The position numbers and the translations under genes were made by a program. From RGIG7213 sp045540335 (GTDB taxonomy: Bacteria; Bacillota; Clostridia; Oscillospirales; CAG-272), in the NCBI GenBank assembly GCA_045540335.1, contig JAZQHC010000044.1:62001-126000 (forward strand): a DNA stretch of 64,000 bases, in the 5' to 3' direction. Below the pieces are notes generated by a model. It searched no databases and was not told the DNA's origin. It saw only the letters and a program-made list of their open reading frames with translations. Below are positions 1-8,946 of this stretch, in pieces; the stretch's first letter is position 1; the number at the start of each line of letters is the position of its first letter.

Positions 1-1
1 C

Positions 2-319
2 AAGAACCTTCCGTTTATAACAGTCGGAAGATCGCAGGAATTGCGAAATCTGTTTGATAGATTGTGTGCATCCGCCGATCTGCATCCGAATATATCGGTT
101 GAAGTGAACGGCGGCATTGCAACGGCGCGCGCGTTAATGCTTGAGGGCATCGGTGCAACTATTCTGCCGTTAAATTTTATAAAAGACCATCCAAATACGA
201 CGCTGTTCAATCTGCGTGAAAACGTTTTGTCAAGACAGCCTGTTGTAGCGGTGAAAAAGGGGCAATATCTTTCGGAATTTGCAAAATACGCGATAAGTAT
301 TATTACGGAAGAAATGTGA
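2..319 (+). CDS. LysR-family transcriptional regulator, C-terminal part (5' end outside window)
   Basis: The open frame enters from the left edge, so only the last 105 residues are visible. They match the second half of a LysR effector-binding domain: a hydrophobic strand (PFITVGRS), a helix with LRNLFDRL, the glycine-rich GIGATILPLNFI turn typical of subdomain II, and a short C-terminal helix ending EEM. The DNA-binding helix-turn-helix is outside the window. It converges on the TRAP permease genes, with a shared terminator hairpin between them. LysR regulators often control a neighbouring transporter, but its promoter and operator are not visible, so the target is unknown. Confidence 0.8.
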   Translation, partial: KNLPFITVGRSQELRNLFDRLCASADLHPNISVEVNGGIATARALMLEGIGATILPLNFIKDHPNTTLFNLRENVLSRQPVVAVKKGQYLSEFAKYAISIITEEM

Positions 320-335
320 TTTTAAAACTGAATAT

Positions 336-380
336 AAAAACGGCAGCTGCAACAAATGCAAAGTTGAAGATGCCGTTTTG
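336..380. terminator. Bidirectional terminator between LysR gene and small membrane gene
   Basis: Arms AAAAACGGCA (336-345) and TGCCGTTTT (371-379) enclose a partly paired loop. There is a T-rich run on the right and an A run on the left, so it can act for both converging genes. Confidence 0.65.
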
Positions 381-400
381 TATTTTATGCGTTAAACTTT

Positions 401-685
401 TTATTTTTCTTTTGTATTGTCTTCGCTTGATATTTTCTTTAAAGAAAGCCCCTCAAGCTTGCCTACGTACATTGCTATCAATCCGATGATAATGGCGCCA
501 GAACCGAGAATTATAACCCACGGGTAGTATTCTTTTTGCAAAAACAAGCAGATGCTTTCACCCGTTTTACCGCCTATTACGACTGCGATTACAAACGGTA
601 TCAACGGAATGAATCCTGCAAAAAACGAAACGGACATCAATATACCGTATATTGTGTTTAATACGTTGTAAATCTTTTTTCTCAT
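401..685 (-). CDS. Small two-helix membrane protein downstream of TRAP permease
   Basis: 94 residues with two strong hydrophobic segments (about residues 12-38 and 53-75), a basic N-terminus and a charged tail ending DNTKEK. The start chosen is the ATG preceded by AAAGGTG at a 7-nt spacing; the in-frame GTG three codons upstream lies inside that ribosome site. It begins 12 nt after the stop of the TRAP permease gene, so it is probably co-transcribed and may be a small subunit or assembly partner. It is much shorter than a usual four-helix DctQ subunit and I do not recognise the family. Confidence 0.6.
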   Translation of the reverse strand: MRKKIYNVLNTIYGILMSVSFFAGFIPLIPFVIAVVIGGKTGESICLFLQKEYYPWVIILGSGAIIIGLIAMYVGKLEGLSLKKISSEDNTKEK

Positions 686-697
686 AATTTTCACCTT

Positions 698-2062
698 TTA
701 TCCTATCAAGCCCGGTATCGGAAGTATTTCCAAAAATATTACCACCGACAAAATATAGTGGACTATTACCCAAAACATACAGTTTATCAAGGTAGGCTTT
801 AATTTCGATTGTGCAATACCCATGCCGGTGTAAACACACGCACAGTACGGCGGGGTAACGCCGTGCATTGCACCGCATATACAAGGCAGCATTCCGGCAG
901 CCAACATAGGATTTACGCCTGATGCAGCCATTATAGATATAATAATACCGCCGAATATTTTTACCTGTGTGGATCCGGGCAAAAGCATTCCCAAAATTGC
1001 AGTAAATAAAGGTATGGTAATGCAAAGTGCGACCCTGCTCATATTAAACGAAGCGATCACCTCGCCTACAACGCGTTCAACGTTAAGATCTTCGAAAACG
1101 TTGCTTACAAAGTAGGCAAAAAGAACCAATGCCGAGGTAGGAACCACCTTAAGCATTCCCGACTTTATTTCTGAAAAAATAAAAGAGGGCGTCATTTTTT
1201 TGATAGTTTCTTTTCCCGAAAACAGTATTCCGCAAATGACTATCAAAGAGGGGATAAACAGTAAAATACAATTGTTAAGACTGCTTGCGCCGCTTTGCCC
1301 CAAACGCGATATAAAGAATTCATCAAACTGGCTTGTTAAAAAAAACGGCAGAAAAACTATAATGGGAAGGAAAATTGCGCGCCAACCAGTTTTTAAAGAT
1401 TGTTTTAAGTTTGGCAGGTCTTCTTTCTTCATAGGCTCTACTTTGTAGTATCTGCACATGAGATAAAGCGTAATTATTCGTTGCAGTATAAACCACGCGG
1501 CTATTCCCCAAAGAAGCATCCAGTATTGTGATAACGTGTATGTATTCGGATATAGCGTGTCAAGTGCGGCAAAGGCGATGGCTATCATTCCCGCGGGGGG
1601 AATCATATTTCCCATTGTGCTGGAGTGTGCTTCTACGTTTGCGGCCAAGTGCGCAGGAAAACCGGAACGTATCATTGCAGGTATGGTGAAAACACCGGTG
1701 GTCGCTACGTTTCCGGGACCTGAACCGGAAAGAGAGCCCATATACGAGCTTCCGATTATGGCAACGAATCCGGCACCGCCGCGCAGCCTTCCGAAAATGG
1801 AGAGTATTATAGCAATGCAATCGTCTATTACGGTAGTTTTAGACAGTAACGATGCAGATACTATAAAAACAAAAATAACGTACAGCGTCGGTTCTTGTAA
1901 GGCGTCCCAAACGTATTTTCCTACATTTTGCCAAGTGCCTGAAATAATCATCAACACTATAAATGAAAAAAACATACATTCGTATAACGGGCGCTTAATT
2001 ATAACAAAACCAATTATAGCCACAACGAAAACGGATATTAAATACCATATTTCAACCGGCAT
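698..2062 (-). CDS. TRAP-type transporter large permease (DctM-like)
   Basis: 454 residues, almost entirely hydrophobic with about a dozen predicted membrane helices. Residues 109-123 carry GSLSGSGPGNVATTG and are followed by a TIPAMIRSGFPAHLAANVEA stretch and an MIPPAGM loop, the DctM core signature. A matching repeat-like loop (ICGAMHGVTPPYCACVYTG) lies near residues 400-420. TRAP permeases move carboxylates or related solutes using a Na+ gradient together with a solute-binding protein, but no DctP-type binding protein is encoded nearby. The start has TAAGGAGG 8 nt upstream and a sigma-A promoter about 80 nt upstream. The substrate is unknown. Confidence 0.75.
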   Translation of the reverse strand: MPVEIWYLISVFVVAIIGFVIIKRPLYECMFFSFIVLMIISGTWQNVGKYVWDALQEPTLYVIFVFIVSASLLSKTTVIDDCIAIILSIFGRLRGGAGFVAIIGSSYMGSLSGSGPGNVATTGVFTIPAMIRSGFPAHLAANVEAHSSTMGNMIPPAGMIAIAFAALDTLYPNTYTLSQYWMLLWGIAAWFILQRIITLYLMCRYYKVEPMKKEDLPNLKQSLKTGWRAIFLPIIVFLPFFLTSQFDEFFISRLGQSGASSLNNCILLFIPSLIVICGILFSGKETIKKMTPSFIFSEIKSGMLKVVPTSALVLFAYFVSNVFEDLNVERVVGEVIASFNMSRVALCITIPLFTAILGMLLPGSTQVKIFGGIIISIMAASGVNPMLAAGMLPCICGAMHGVTPPYCACVYTGMGIAQSKLKPTLINCMFWVIVHYILSVVIFLEILPIPGLIG

Positions 2063-2138
2063 ATAAATTCCTCCTTAAATTTTGCACACATAATGCAATA
2101 TTACTAAAATGGAATAGATATAATTACCAAACGGTTAT

Positions 2139-2167
2139 ATTGTATCACCGCATATTTGTTTTGTCAA
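2139..2167 (-). promoter_or_regulatory. Sigma-A promoter of the TRAP permease operon
   Basis: Reading the minus strand, -35 TTGACA (2167-2162) and -10 TACAAT (2144-2139) are separated by 17 bp. The implied 5' UTR is about 70 nt. Confidence 0.7.
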
Positions 2168-2186
2168 TACTTCTGAAATAAAAAAA

Positions 2187-2206
2187 TCGGCAGTTTTCAC
2201 TGCCGA
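2187..2206 (-). terminator. Terminator of the first ATP-grasp gene
   Basis: TCGGCAG and CTGCCGA form a perfect 7-bp stem with a 6-nt loop, followed on the minus strand by a T run. It lies 14 nt beyond the stop codon at 2220. Confidence 0.75.
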
Positions 2207-2219
2207 TAAATATTTTATA

Positions 2220-3506
2220 TCAAACACCCATTCTGTTTAAATCAAATATGATGTTGTTCATTTTATTTCCGTTTGTATCGCGTATTACAAGCTCTTCGCT
2301 TATGCGCTTAACTGCGGCGAATATCTCTTCCTTATCGTCTGAAATCAAGGTAAAGCGCCCAAAGTGCTGGCCCAGCGTACCGATGTGCTTTTGCGTTATG
2401 CTGTCGGATACGTGATAATATTGAATGAAGTCCTGCAAGCACGAAAGCTTTTTTAACTCATCAAGTCCTTGTATTGATGAAATCGTGCCAACCTGTAACG
2501 GCACGGTAAGCTGAACGCCGAATTTATTTCCGCACCTTATATCAAATAATGATATTTCTTCGTCTGTGCATACGGTATCGCCAAGGGCGTATCTGATCAT
2601 CATTTTCATGTCGTTTATGCCCATAAGGGGATACGTAAATTTAAACAGCATTCCGCCGCTTAAGCGATAGCCCATTTCGTGGAAGTATATTTTGCCGTTG
2701 TAGGGAAGTGCCTGGAAAAAAGCAGTTCCGTTTTTTATCCCCATATTTTTAAGCATTTTACGCACGTTTTTATCCATGCTTTCCATGTAATAATCAGCGT
2801 GCTTAGAGGGGGCAAAGGTAAGATGGCTGATAAGATTATCGTGCCCCTTTTCGTCAGCTATGTACGTATCCATCAAAAGGTATGGGTACGCTTGCCCGTC
2901 TTTTATAATATAGCGCGCGCCAAACAATCTTCCGCCGTTTACGATATATTTTTCTACGATAACGCGCTTGCATTTTGAATATTCAAGTGCAAAATTATAC
3001 GCCTGCCTTATGGTGCTTTTGTCCTCGCAAACCGATATCCCGTTCGAGCTTGATCCGTCAACCGGCTTTACTATAACCGGATAGTCTATTTTTTCCAATT
3101 CCTCTTCGGTAGAGTTTTCGTCAATATAAAAACGTTGCGGGCAATCAACGCCGTTATCTATGCAAAATTGCTTAAATTCGTCTTTGTTGGCGCACCTATC
3201 CCATGTAGGCATATCGGTATAACACGGCAGACCTGCTTTTTTGCAAAGACTTATTAAATTTCTTATGTTGAATTCACTTGGGCCGCAAAACGCCCCGTCG
3301 ATATTCTTTTCTTTTACCAGCTGTACAAGCCCGTCTATATCAGTCGTGCTTACCATTGCGCATTCATCTGCAATTTTCTTTGCCGCACCTGTTTCAAGAT
3401 AGTCCGTTACAACGGTATAAACGCCCATTTCCTTTGCGTTTTTTACAAGGTCAAGCGTGGCTGTGCCGCCGCCGAGAACCAATAATCGTTTGCCTTCTAC
3501 GCTCAT
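2220..3506 (-). CDS. ATP-grasp ligase, carbamoyl-phosphate-synthase-like
   Basis: 428 residues. The order is a pre-ATP-grasp Rossmann-like domain (LLVLGGGTATLDLV, about 8-21), the ATP-grasp nucleotide fold (YPVIVKPVDGSSSNGI, 142-157; VIVEKYI, 182-188), and a metal/ATP site in HEMGYRLSGG (276-285). The family couples a carboxylate to an amine or thiol through an acyl phosphate; this member's substrate cannot be read from sequence. TACAAGGAGATATAA precedes the ATG. It is transcribed divergently from a glycosyltransferase, aminosugar aminotransferase and second ATP-grasp operon, which suggests a role in acylating an aminosugar (inference). Confidence 0.75.
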   Translation of the reverse strand: MSVEGKRLLVLGGGTATLDLVKNAKEMGVYTVVTDYLETGAAKKIADECAMVSTTDIDGLVQLVKEKNIDGAFCGPSEFNIRNLISLCKKAGLPCYTDMPTWDRCANKDEFKQFCIDNGVDCPQRFYIDENSTEEELEKIDYPVIVKPVDGSSSNGISVCEDKSTIRQAYNFALEYSKCKRVIVEKYIVNGGRLFGARYIIKDGQAYPYLLMDTYIADEKGHDNLISHLTFAPSKHADYYMESMDKNVRKMLKNMGIKNGTAFFQALPYNGKIYFHEMGYRLSGGMLFKFTYPLMGINDMKMMIRYALGDTVCTDEEISLFDIRCGNKFGVQLTVPLQVGTISSIQGLDELKKLSCLQDFIQYYHVSDSITQKHIGTLGQHFGRFTLISDDKEEIFAAVKRISEELVIRDTNGNKMNNIIFDLNRMGV

Positions 3507-3547
3507 TTATATCTCCTTGTATGAAAATTTGTTGGTATTGTGCTTGA

Positions 3548-3576
3548 ATTTTACCACATAATGCGGCAAAAATCAA
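3548..3576 (-). promoter_or_regulatory. Promoter of the first ATP-grasp gene
   Basis: Minus-strand -35 TTGATT (3576-3571), 17-bp spacer, -10 TAAAAT (3553-3548). It lies back to back with the glycosyltransferase promoter, so both could share regulation. Confidence 0.65.
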
Positions 3577-3626
3577 GTTATTAAGTCGAAAAAATAAAAG
3601 GTTGCCGTGTTAAAATGCGAAAGGTA

Positions 3627-3655
3627 TTGATTTTTATAAAAATTTGAAGTATAAT
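3627..3655 (+). promoter_or_regulatory. Promoter of the glycosyltransferase operon
   Basis: -35 TTGATT (3627-3632), 17-bp spacer, -10 TATAAT (3650-3655). Transcription would begin near 3662, which rules out a protein start at 3654 and supports the ATG at 3693. Confidence 0.75.
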
Positions 3656-3692
3656 GAAAAATAATAGTGAATTTTTACAAGGGGTTATATAC

Positions 3693-4631
3693 ATGATCGT
3701 TTCTATTGCCATCCCGTGTTATAAATCGGAAAAAACCATAGGTAAAGTTGTTGAAGAGATACGTTCTGTGTTTGCAAAGGCAGACGGGTACGATTATCAG
3801 ATCGTTCTGGTAAACGACTATCCGTTTGACAACACCTATTCCGTAATAAAAAAGCTGTGCGATGAGGATGAAAGGATAACGGGCGTTAATCTTTCTAAAA
3901 ATTTCGGTCAGGCGGCTGCAAAAATGGCGGCTATCCCATATACGAAGGGTGACGTTGTGGTTTTTATGGATGATGACGGTCAACACCCTGCAGACGGTAT
4001 TATTCCGTTGGCAAATAAGGTATTGGAAGGGTACGACGTAGTATATGCGTACTTCAAAGGAAAAAAACACAGCTTGTTCAAAAGGGTAACAAGCAGAATA
4101 AACGCGAAAATATCAGAGCTTAACGGAACGAGAAGAAAAGGCGTTCATGTTTCAAGCTTTTACGCTATCAGCCGATTTGCGGCAGACAGCTATGAAAATT
4201 ATACAAGCCCGTTTCCTTCTATGATGGGATATCTTAACACAATAGCGGGCAAGGTAACGGATATTCAAATGCCGCACAGGGCACGTATGGAGGGAAGGTC
4301 GAATTATTCGCTTTCCAAATTACTTAAGCTGTGGCTTAACGGATTTACTAATTTTTCGATAGTACCCATAAGGGCTATATCGCTTTTGGGTTGCTTTATT
4401 GCAGTATGCGGCTTTATACTTGGGGCTGTTATGGTAATAAGAAAGCTTATAACCCCGTCGATAGCGGCAGGATACACCTCAACCATGGCAATGATATTGC
4501 TGCTGGGCGGTCTTATTTTGGCGGCGTTGGGGCTGATAGGCGAGTATATCGGCAGAATATATATGACTGTAAGCCATTTGCAGCAGTACAGGGTACGCGA
4601 AGTATATAGACAAAAAGAAGAAAATAAGTAA
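3693..4631 (+). CDS. Family 2 glycosyltransferase, membrane-anchored (ArnC/GtrB-like)
   Basis: 312 residues. An N-terminal GT-A domain starts with VSIAIPCYKSEKTI, with a nucleotide-sugar/metal site MDDDGQHP (92-99), then two C-terminal membrane helices (about 225-250 and 261-285). This is the layout of enzymes that transfer a sugar from a nucleotide donor to undecaprenyl phosphate (ArnC, GtrB, dolichyl-phosphate mannose synthase). The usual VNDGS motif is replaced by VNDYPFDNT. ATG 3693 follows ACAAGGGG at good spacing and lies downstream of the promoter. It is followed after 21 nt by a WecE-type aminotransferase, so the donor may be a 4-amino-4,6-dideoxy sugar (inference). Confidence 0.8.
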   Translation: MIVSIAIPCYKSEKTIGKVVEEIRSVFAKADGYDYQIVLVNDYPFDNTYSVIKKLCDEDERITGVNLSKNFGQAAAKMAAIPYTKGDVVVFMDDDGQHPADGIIPLANKVLEGYDVVYAYFKGKKHSLFKRVTSRINAKISELNGTRRKGVHVSSFYAISRFAADSYENYTSPFPSMMGYLNTIAGKVTDIQMPHRARMEGRSNYSLSKLLKLWLNGFTNFSIVPIRAISLLGCFIAVCGFILGAVMVIRKLITPSIAAGYTSTMAMILLLGGLILAALGLIGEYIGRIYMTVSHLQQYRVREVYRQKEENK

Positions 4632-4652
4632 AAGTAATTACGGGGTAAAATT

Positions 4653-5780
4653 ATGATAAGCTTTAACGTTCCGCCCTTTGTAGGCAAAGAATTGCAATAC
4701 ATAAAACAAGCAGTTGAAAATAAAAAGATCTGCGGCGACGGCGCATTTACACACAAATGCAACGAATGGCTTGAAAAGCAAACGTCGGCAAAAAAGGTTT
4801 TGCTTACTACATCCTGCACGCACGCGTTGGAAATGGCGGCAATACTTTGTAATATCAAGCCGGGTGATGAAGTTATCATGCCCTCTTATACCTTCGTTTC
4901 TACGGCAGATGCGTTTGTTGCAAGGGGAGCAACGGCGGTATTCGTGGATATCCGCCCTGATACTATGAATATTGATGAAAATCTGATACAAAACGCAATT
5001 ACGAAAAAAACAAAAGCCATTGTTCCCGTTCATTATGCCGGCGTAGGGTGCGAAATGGATAAAATACTTGACATAGCAAAGGCACACGGGTTGTTCGTGG
5101 TAGAAGATGCCGCACAAGGCGTAAACGCGTTTTATAAAGACAAAGTGCTTGGAACGCTTGGCGATTTTGGATGTTACAGCTTCCACGAAACGAAGAATTA
5201 CAGTATGGGCGAAGGCGGCGCATTGCTGATAAAGGACGAAAAAAATATAGAACAAGCCGAAATAATAAGAGAAAAGGGTACTAACAGAAGTAAATTTTTC
5301 CGCGGTCAGATAGATAAATATACTTGGGTGGATTACGGCTCTTCTTATTTGCCCAGCGATATGAACGCTGCGTATTTGTGGGCACAGCTTGAATGCTTTG
5401 ATGATATAAACGAAAACCGTTTAAAATCATGGCATGGCTATTATCAGGCGCTTAAACCATTACAAGACAACGGTAAAATACAGTTGCCGTTTGTGCCCGA
5501 CGAATGCCGCCATAACGCGCATATGTTCTATATCAAAGCGAAAAATCTTGAAGAACGCACAAGGCTTATTGCGTTTTTGAAAGAAAACGGTATTACCGCA
5601 TCGTTCCACTATATACCGCTTCATTCAGCTCCTGCGGGTAAAAAATACGGCAGATTTTCAGAAGAAGACAGGTTTACCACGAAGGAAAGCGAACGCTTGT
5701 TAAGATTACCGATGTATTACGGCTTGACAGAAGAAGACCGCGAATACGTTTGCGATAAAATAACGCAGTTCTATAAATAG
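4653..5780 (+). CDS. wecE: dTDP-4-amino-4,6-dideoxygalactose transaminase (WecE/RffA type)
   Basis: 375 residues, the full length of the DegT/DnrJ/EryC1/StrS PLP aminotransferase family. Lys181 in SFHETKNY is the expected PLP lysine and EDAAQ (151-155) holds the cofactor-stacking aspartate. The segment YTWVDYGSSYLPSD (223-236) is characteristic of the RffA/WecE branch, which converts TDP-4-keto-6-deoxyglucose to TDP-4-amino-4,6-dideoxygalactose with glutamate as amino donor. In enterobacteria the product is acetylated by WecD; no WecD acetyltransferase is found here and two ATP-grasp ligases flank the gene instead. ACGGGG precedes the ATG. Confidence 0.85.
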   Translation: MISFNVPPFVGKELQYIKQAVENKKICGDGAFTHKCNEWLEKQTSAKKVLLTTSCTHALEMAAILCNIKPGDEVIMPSYTFVSTADAFVARGATAVFVDIRPDTMNIDENLIQNAITKKTKAIVPVHYAGVGCEMDKILDIAKAHGLFVVEDAAQGVNAFYKDKVLGTLGDFGCYSFHETKNYSMGEGGALLIKDEKNIEQAEIIREKGTNRSKFFRGQIDKYTWVDYGSSYLPSDMNAAYLWAQLECFDDINENRLKSWHGYYQALKPLQDNGKIQLPFVPDECRHNAHMFYIKAKNLEERTRLIAFLKENGITASFHYIPLHSAPAGKKYGRFSEEDRFTTKESERLLRLPMYYGLTEEDREYVCDKITQFYK

Positions 5781-5799
5781 ATTTTATTTGGAGATATAC

Positions 5800-6918
5800 G
5801 TGAAAAAATTAGTTATAATCGGTGCAAACGATTTTCAAAATCAGCTTATACTTAAAGCGAAATCTTTAGGGTATCAAACGCACGTATTTGCATGGGCAGA
5901 CGGCGCAGTAGGCGAAAAAACGGCAGATTTTTTCTATCCTGTAAGTATAGTTGAAAAAGAAGAAATATTAAAAATATGCCGCAGTATAAATCCCGACGGG
6001 GTATGCACAATAGCGTCTGATCTTGCGGCAATAACGGTAAATTACGTTGCCGAAAATCTTGGCTTGCCATGTAATTGCACGAAATACACGAATATACAGA
6101 CGAATAAATACGATATGCGCCAAGCCCTATTGAATGCAGGCATACCTTGCCCCGGGTTTATTACGGCAGACGAAAGCACCGATTTACAAGGTGCAATAAA
6201 AACCTTTTCTTTTCCGATAATCGTCAAGCCGACGGATCGTTCAGGCAGCAGAAGCATAACGAAGCTTGAAAATGGTGATAATCTCGAATCCGCAGTTGCC
6301 GATGCGTGCAGATCATCGTTTGAAAAAAAGGCAATAATCGAAGAATATATCGACGGCGATGAATACAGTATGGAAACGATATCCTACCAAGGAAATCATA
6401 CTTTTCTTGCTGTTACAAAGAAATATACGACGGGTGCGCCGAATTTTATAGAAACTGCACATAGCCAGCCTTCGGACCTTTCCGCGCAAATTATCGAAAA
6501 AGCAAAAAAAATGATATTTTCCGCACTTGATGCCTTAAAGGTGGAAAACAGTGCAGGCCATGCAGAGTTTAAAGTGAATGCAAACGGCGATATCAGAATA
6601 ATCGAAATAGGCGCGCGCATGGGCGGCGACTGTATCGGGTCTGACCTTGTTTATCTTTCTACGGGAAACGATTTTGTTAAAATGGTAATAGACGTTTGCT
6701 GCGGCAATCCACCGCAGGTGGTGCAGAATCCCACGTGCAAAAAAGCGCAGGTTCGCTTTCTTTTTGATAATAACGACCTTGAAGAATTTTACAGGTTTAA
6801 AAAGGAAAATGAAAGCGCTATATACCGCGTAAGCGATTTTGATCTTGATAACGCAGGGCGCGTAACAGACAGCTCTACGAGAATAGGCTATTATATAATC
6901 TGTGAAAACGATGCTTAA
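5800..6918 (+). CDS. Second ATP-grasp ligase of the aminosugar cassette
   Basis: 372 residues with a pre-ATP-grasp domain (KKLVIIGANDFQNQLI), then ATP-grasp motifs IVKPTDRSGSRSI (141-153), IIEEYIDGDEYS (179-190) and the metal-binding EIGARMGGD (269-277). The GTG start is chosen because TTTGGAG sits 6 nt upstream; the TTG four codons earlier overlaps that ribosome site. It begins 19 nt after wecE and is followed by a terminator, so it is the last gene of a three-gene operon. It shares only general family features with the ATP-grasp protein at 2220-3506. The likely chemistry is ATP-dependent amide formation; acceptor and acid are unknown. Confidence 0.75.
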   Translation: MKKLVIIGANDFQNQLILKAKSLGYQTHVFAWADGAVGEKTADFFYPVSIVEKEEILKICRSINPDGVCTIASDLAAITVNYVAENLGLPCNCTKYTNIQTNKYDMRQALLNAGIPCPGFITADESTDLQGAIKTFSFPIIVKPTDRSGSRSITKLENGDNLESAVADACRSSFEKKAIIEEYIDGDEYSMETISYQGNHTFLAVTKKYTTGAPNFIETAHSQPSDLSAQIIEKAKKMIFSALDALKVENSAGHAEFKVNANGDIRIIEIGARMGGDCIGSDLVYLSTGNDFVKMVIDVCCGNPPQVVQNPTCKKAQVRFLFDNNDLEEFYRFKKENESAIYRVSDFDLDNAGRVTDSSTRIGYYIICENDA

Positions 6919-6971
6919 ATCCCCTGCACGCGATTGACGTTTTGCAAAAAAAATGTTTTTGAAATACGAAA

Positions 6972-7006
6972 AACCGCCGCAACGTGTAAAGCGGCGGTTA
7001 TTTTTT
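6972..7006 (+). terminator. Terminator of the glycosyltransferase-wecE-ATP-grasp operon
   Basis: AACCGCCGC and GCGGCGGTT form a perfect 9-bp GC-rich stem with a 10-nt loop, followed by a T run (7001-7006). Confidence 0.85.
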
Positions 7007-7181
7007 CGCGTTTATTAACGAATTTTAACAAATATATCATACTGTATAAATAATGATATGCAATAATTGATATGATAATTTTGCATTTATTAAACCGTAT
7101 GCTTTGATTTAAGTGAAAGGTCGGTTTAAGGGTGCAAGATTCGAAAAATGTAAATTCATTTCTAAAAAAGGAGTTTTTAAT

Positions 7182-8939
7182 ATGGCAAACAAGTATGTAC
7201 AAAAGTTTGTTGACGATGCTGCAGCGCTTTGCTCACCCGATAAGATCGTGTGGATAACAGGCGAGGAAGAGCAGCTTGAAGCCCTTCGTAAAGAGGCTTG
7301 CGCAACAGGCGAGATCGAAGCGCTTAATCCCGAAAAATTACCCAGGTGCTATTTGCACAGAACAGCGCCTAACGACGTTGCGAGGGTTGAACACCGCACC
7401 CTTATCTGCACAAGCAAAAAAGAAGATGCGGGCAATATCAACAACTGGATGGATCCGCAGGAATGCTATAAAATGCTTGGCGAAATATACAAGGATTCCA
7501 TGAAGGGAAGAACGATGTACGTAATTCCTTATTCCATGGGTGTTATCGGTTCTAAATTCTCGAAGATCGGTATCGAATTGACAGACTCTATCTACGTTGT
7601 TCTTAACATGGACATCATGACAAGGGTTGGCAATAAGGTTCTTGAAGCGTTGGGCGATTCCCCCGATTACGTAAAAGGCTTGCACGGCAAGGCAAACGTA
7701 GATGAAGAAAAGCGTTATATTTGCCATTTCCCCGAAGATAACACTATCTGCTCTGTAAACTCTGCTTACGGCGGTAACGTGCTTTTGGGTAAAAAATGCT
7801 TTGCACTTCGTATTGCTTCTTATCAGGGCAAGCAAGAAGGCTGGATGGCAGAGCATATGCTTATCCTCGGTATTGAAAATCCCGAAGGTGAAGTTAAATA
7901 TATTGCAGCGGCGTTCCCGTCTGCTTGCGGTAAAACAAACCTTGCAATGCTTATTCCGCCGGAAATATACAAGAAAAAAGGCTATAAGGTTTGGTGCGTT
8001 GGCGATGATATCGCATGGATACGCGTTGGCGAAGACGGAAGGCTTTGGGCTATGAACCCCGAAAACGGCTTCTTCGGCGTTGCACCCGGTACAAACGAAA
8101 AATCAAACCCCAATGCGCTTCACACAACGTTCAGCGATACTATTTTCACAAACGTTGCGCATAATATGGATGATAATACAGTTTGGTGGGAAGGTCTTAC
8201 AAAAGAAAAGCCCGCCAATATGATAGATTGGAAGGGGAACCCCTACAATGCAGAATCAGGCGAAAAGGCTGCACACCCCAACTCTCGCTTTACTGCAAGG
8301 GCTAAAAACTGCCCGTGCCTTTCTTCCGAATTTGAAAATCCCCAGGGTGTACCCCTGTCGGCTATCGTATTCGGCGGAAGACGTGCGAAAACTGCCCCCC
8401 TCGTATATGAATCAACAAGCTGGCAAAACGGTGTATTCGTAGGTTCCATTATGGCTTCCGAAACGACTGCAGCCGCTTCAGGTGCGGTTGGCGTTGTTCG
8501 CCGCGACCCGATGGCTATGCGTCCTTTCACGGGCTACGACATGGGTGATTATTTTGCACACTGGCTTGAAATGGGCAAAAAAATCAAAAATCCCCCCAAG
8601 ATATTCAACGTTAACTGGTTCAGACTTGATGATGAAGGCCACTTCATCTGGCCCGGCTTCGGTGATAACCTTCGCGTTCTTCTTTGGATTCTTGCACGTT
8701 GCGAAGGCAAGGTTGATGCGGTAAATTCCCCCATTGGTAACTTGCCCAAGGCAGAGGATATCAACATTGAAGATCTTGATATCACGGTTGATACTATTAA
8801 GGAATTGCTTGAAATCGACAAAGAAGTATGGCTTGAAGAAGCAGAAGGTATTAAAGACTTCTACGCACAGATCGGCGAAAGAGTACCTGAAGAGCTTTAT
8901 GCAGAGCTCGACACTCTCATTGCAAATCTTAAAAAATAA
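7182..8939 (+). CDS. pckG: Phosphoenolpyruvate carboxykinase (GTP)
   Basis: 585 residues, close to the usual GTP-dependent PEPCK length. It interconverts oxaloacetate plus GTP with phosphoenolpyruvate, GDP and CO2. The kinase-1a P-loop is FPSACGKTN (about 245-253) and the kinase-2 metal site is GDDIAWI (about 274-280). The guanine-binding and mobile-lid regions follow, including FGGRRAKTAPLVYES. The start MANKYV is chosen because AAAAAAGGAG lies just upstream; an upstream extension would lack a ribosome site. It stands alone with its own terminator. Frequent use of a few codons suggests high expression. Confidence 0.96.
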   Translation: MANKYVQKFVDDAAALCSPDKIVWITGEEEQLEALRKEACATGEIEALNPEKLPRCYLHRTAPNDVARVEHRTLICTSKKEDAGNINNWMDPQECYKMLGEIYKDSMKGRTMYVIPYSMGVIGSKFSKIGIELTDSIYVVLNMDIMTRVGNKVLEALGDSPDYVKGLHGKANVDEEKRYICHFPEDNTICSVNSAYGGNVLLGKKCFALRIASYQGKQEGWMAEHMLILGIENPEGEVKYIAAAFPSACGKTNLAMLIPPEIYKKKGYKVWCVGDDIAWIRVGEDGRLWAMNPENGFFGVAPGTNEKSNPNALHTTFSDTIFTNVAHNMDDNTVWWEGLTKEKPANMIDWKGNPYNAESGEKAAHPNSRFTARAKNCPCLSSEFENPQGVPLSAIVFGGRRAKTAPLVYESTSWQNGVFVGSIMASETTAAASGAVGVVRRDPMAMRPFTGYDMGDYFAHWLEMGKKIKNPPKIFNVNWFRLDDEGHFIWPGFGDNLRVLLWILARCEGKVDAVNSPIGNLPKAEDINIEDLDITVDTIKELLEIDKEVWLEEAEGIKDFYAQIGERVPEELYAELDTLIANLKK

Positions 8940-8946
8940 TATTGTG

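Noticed and set aside
567..1025. 152-residue minus-strand frame overlapping the TRAP permease and small membrane gene
   Set aside because: It is in another frame of two better-supported genes and is rich in Arg, Cys and Tyr, typical of a shadow frame.
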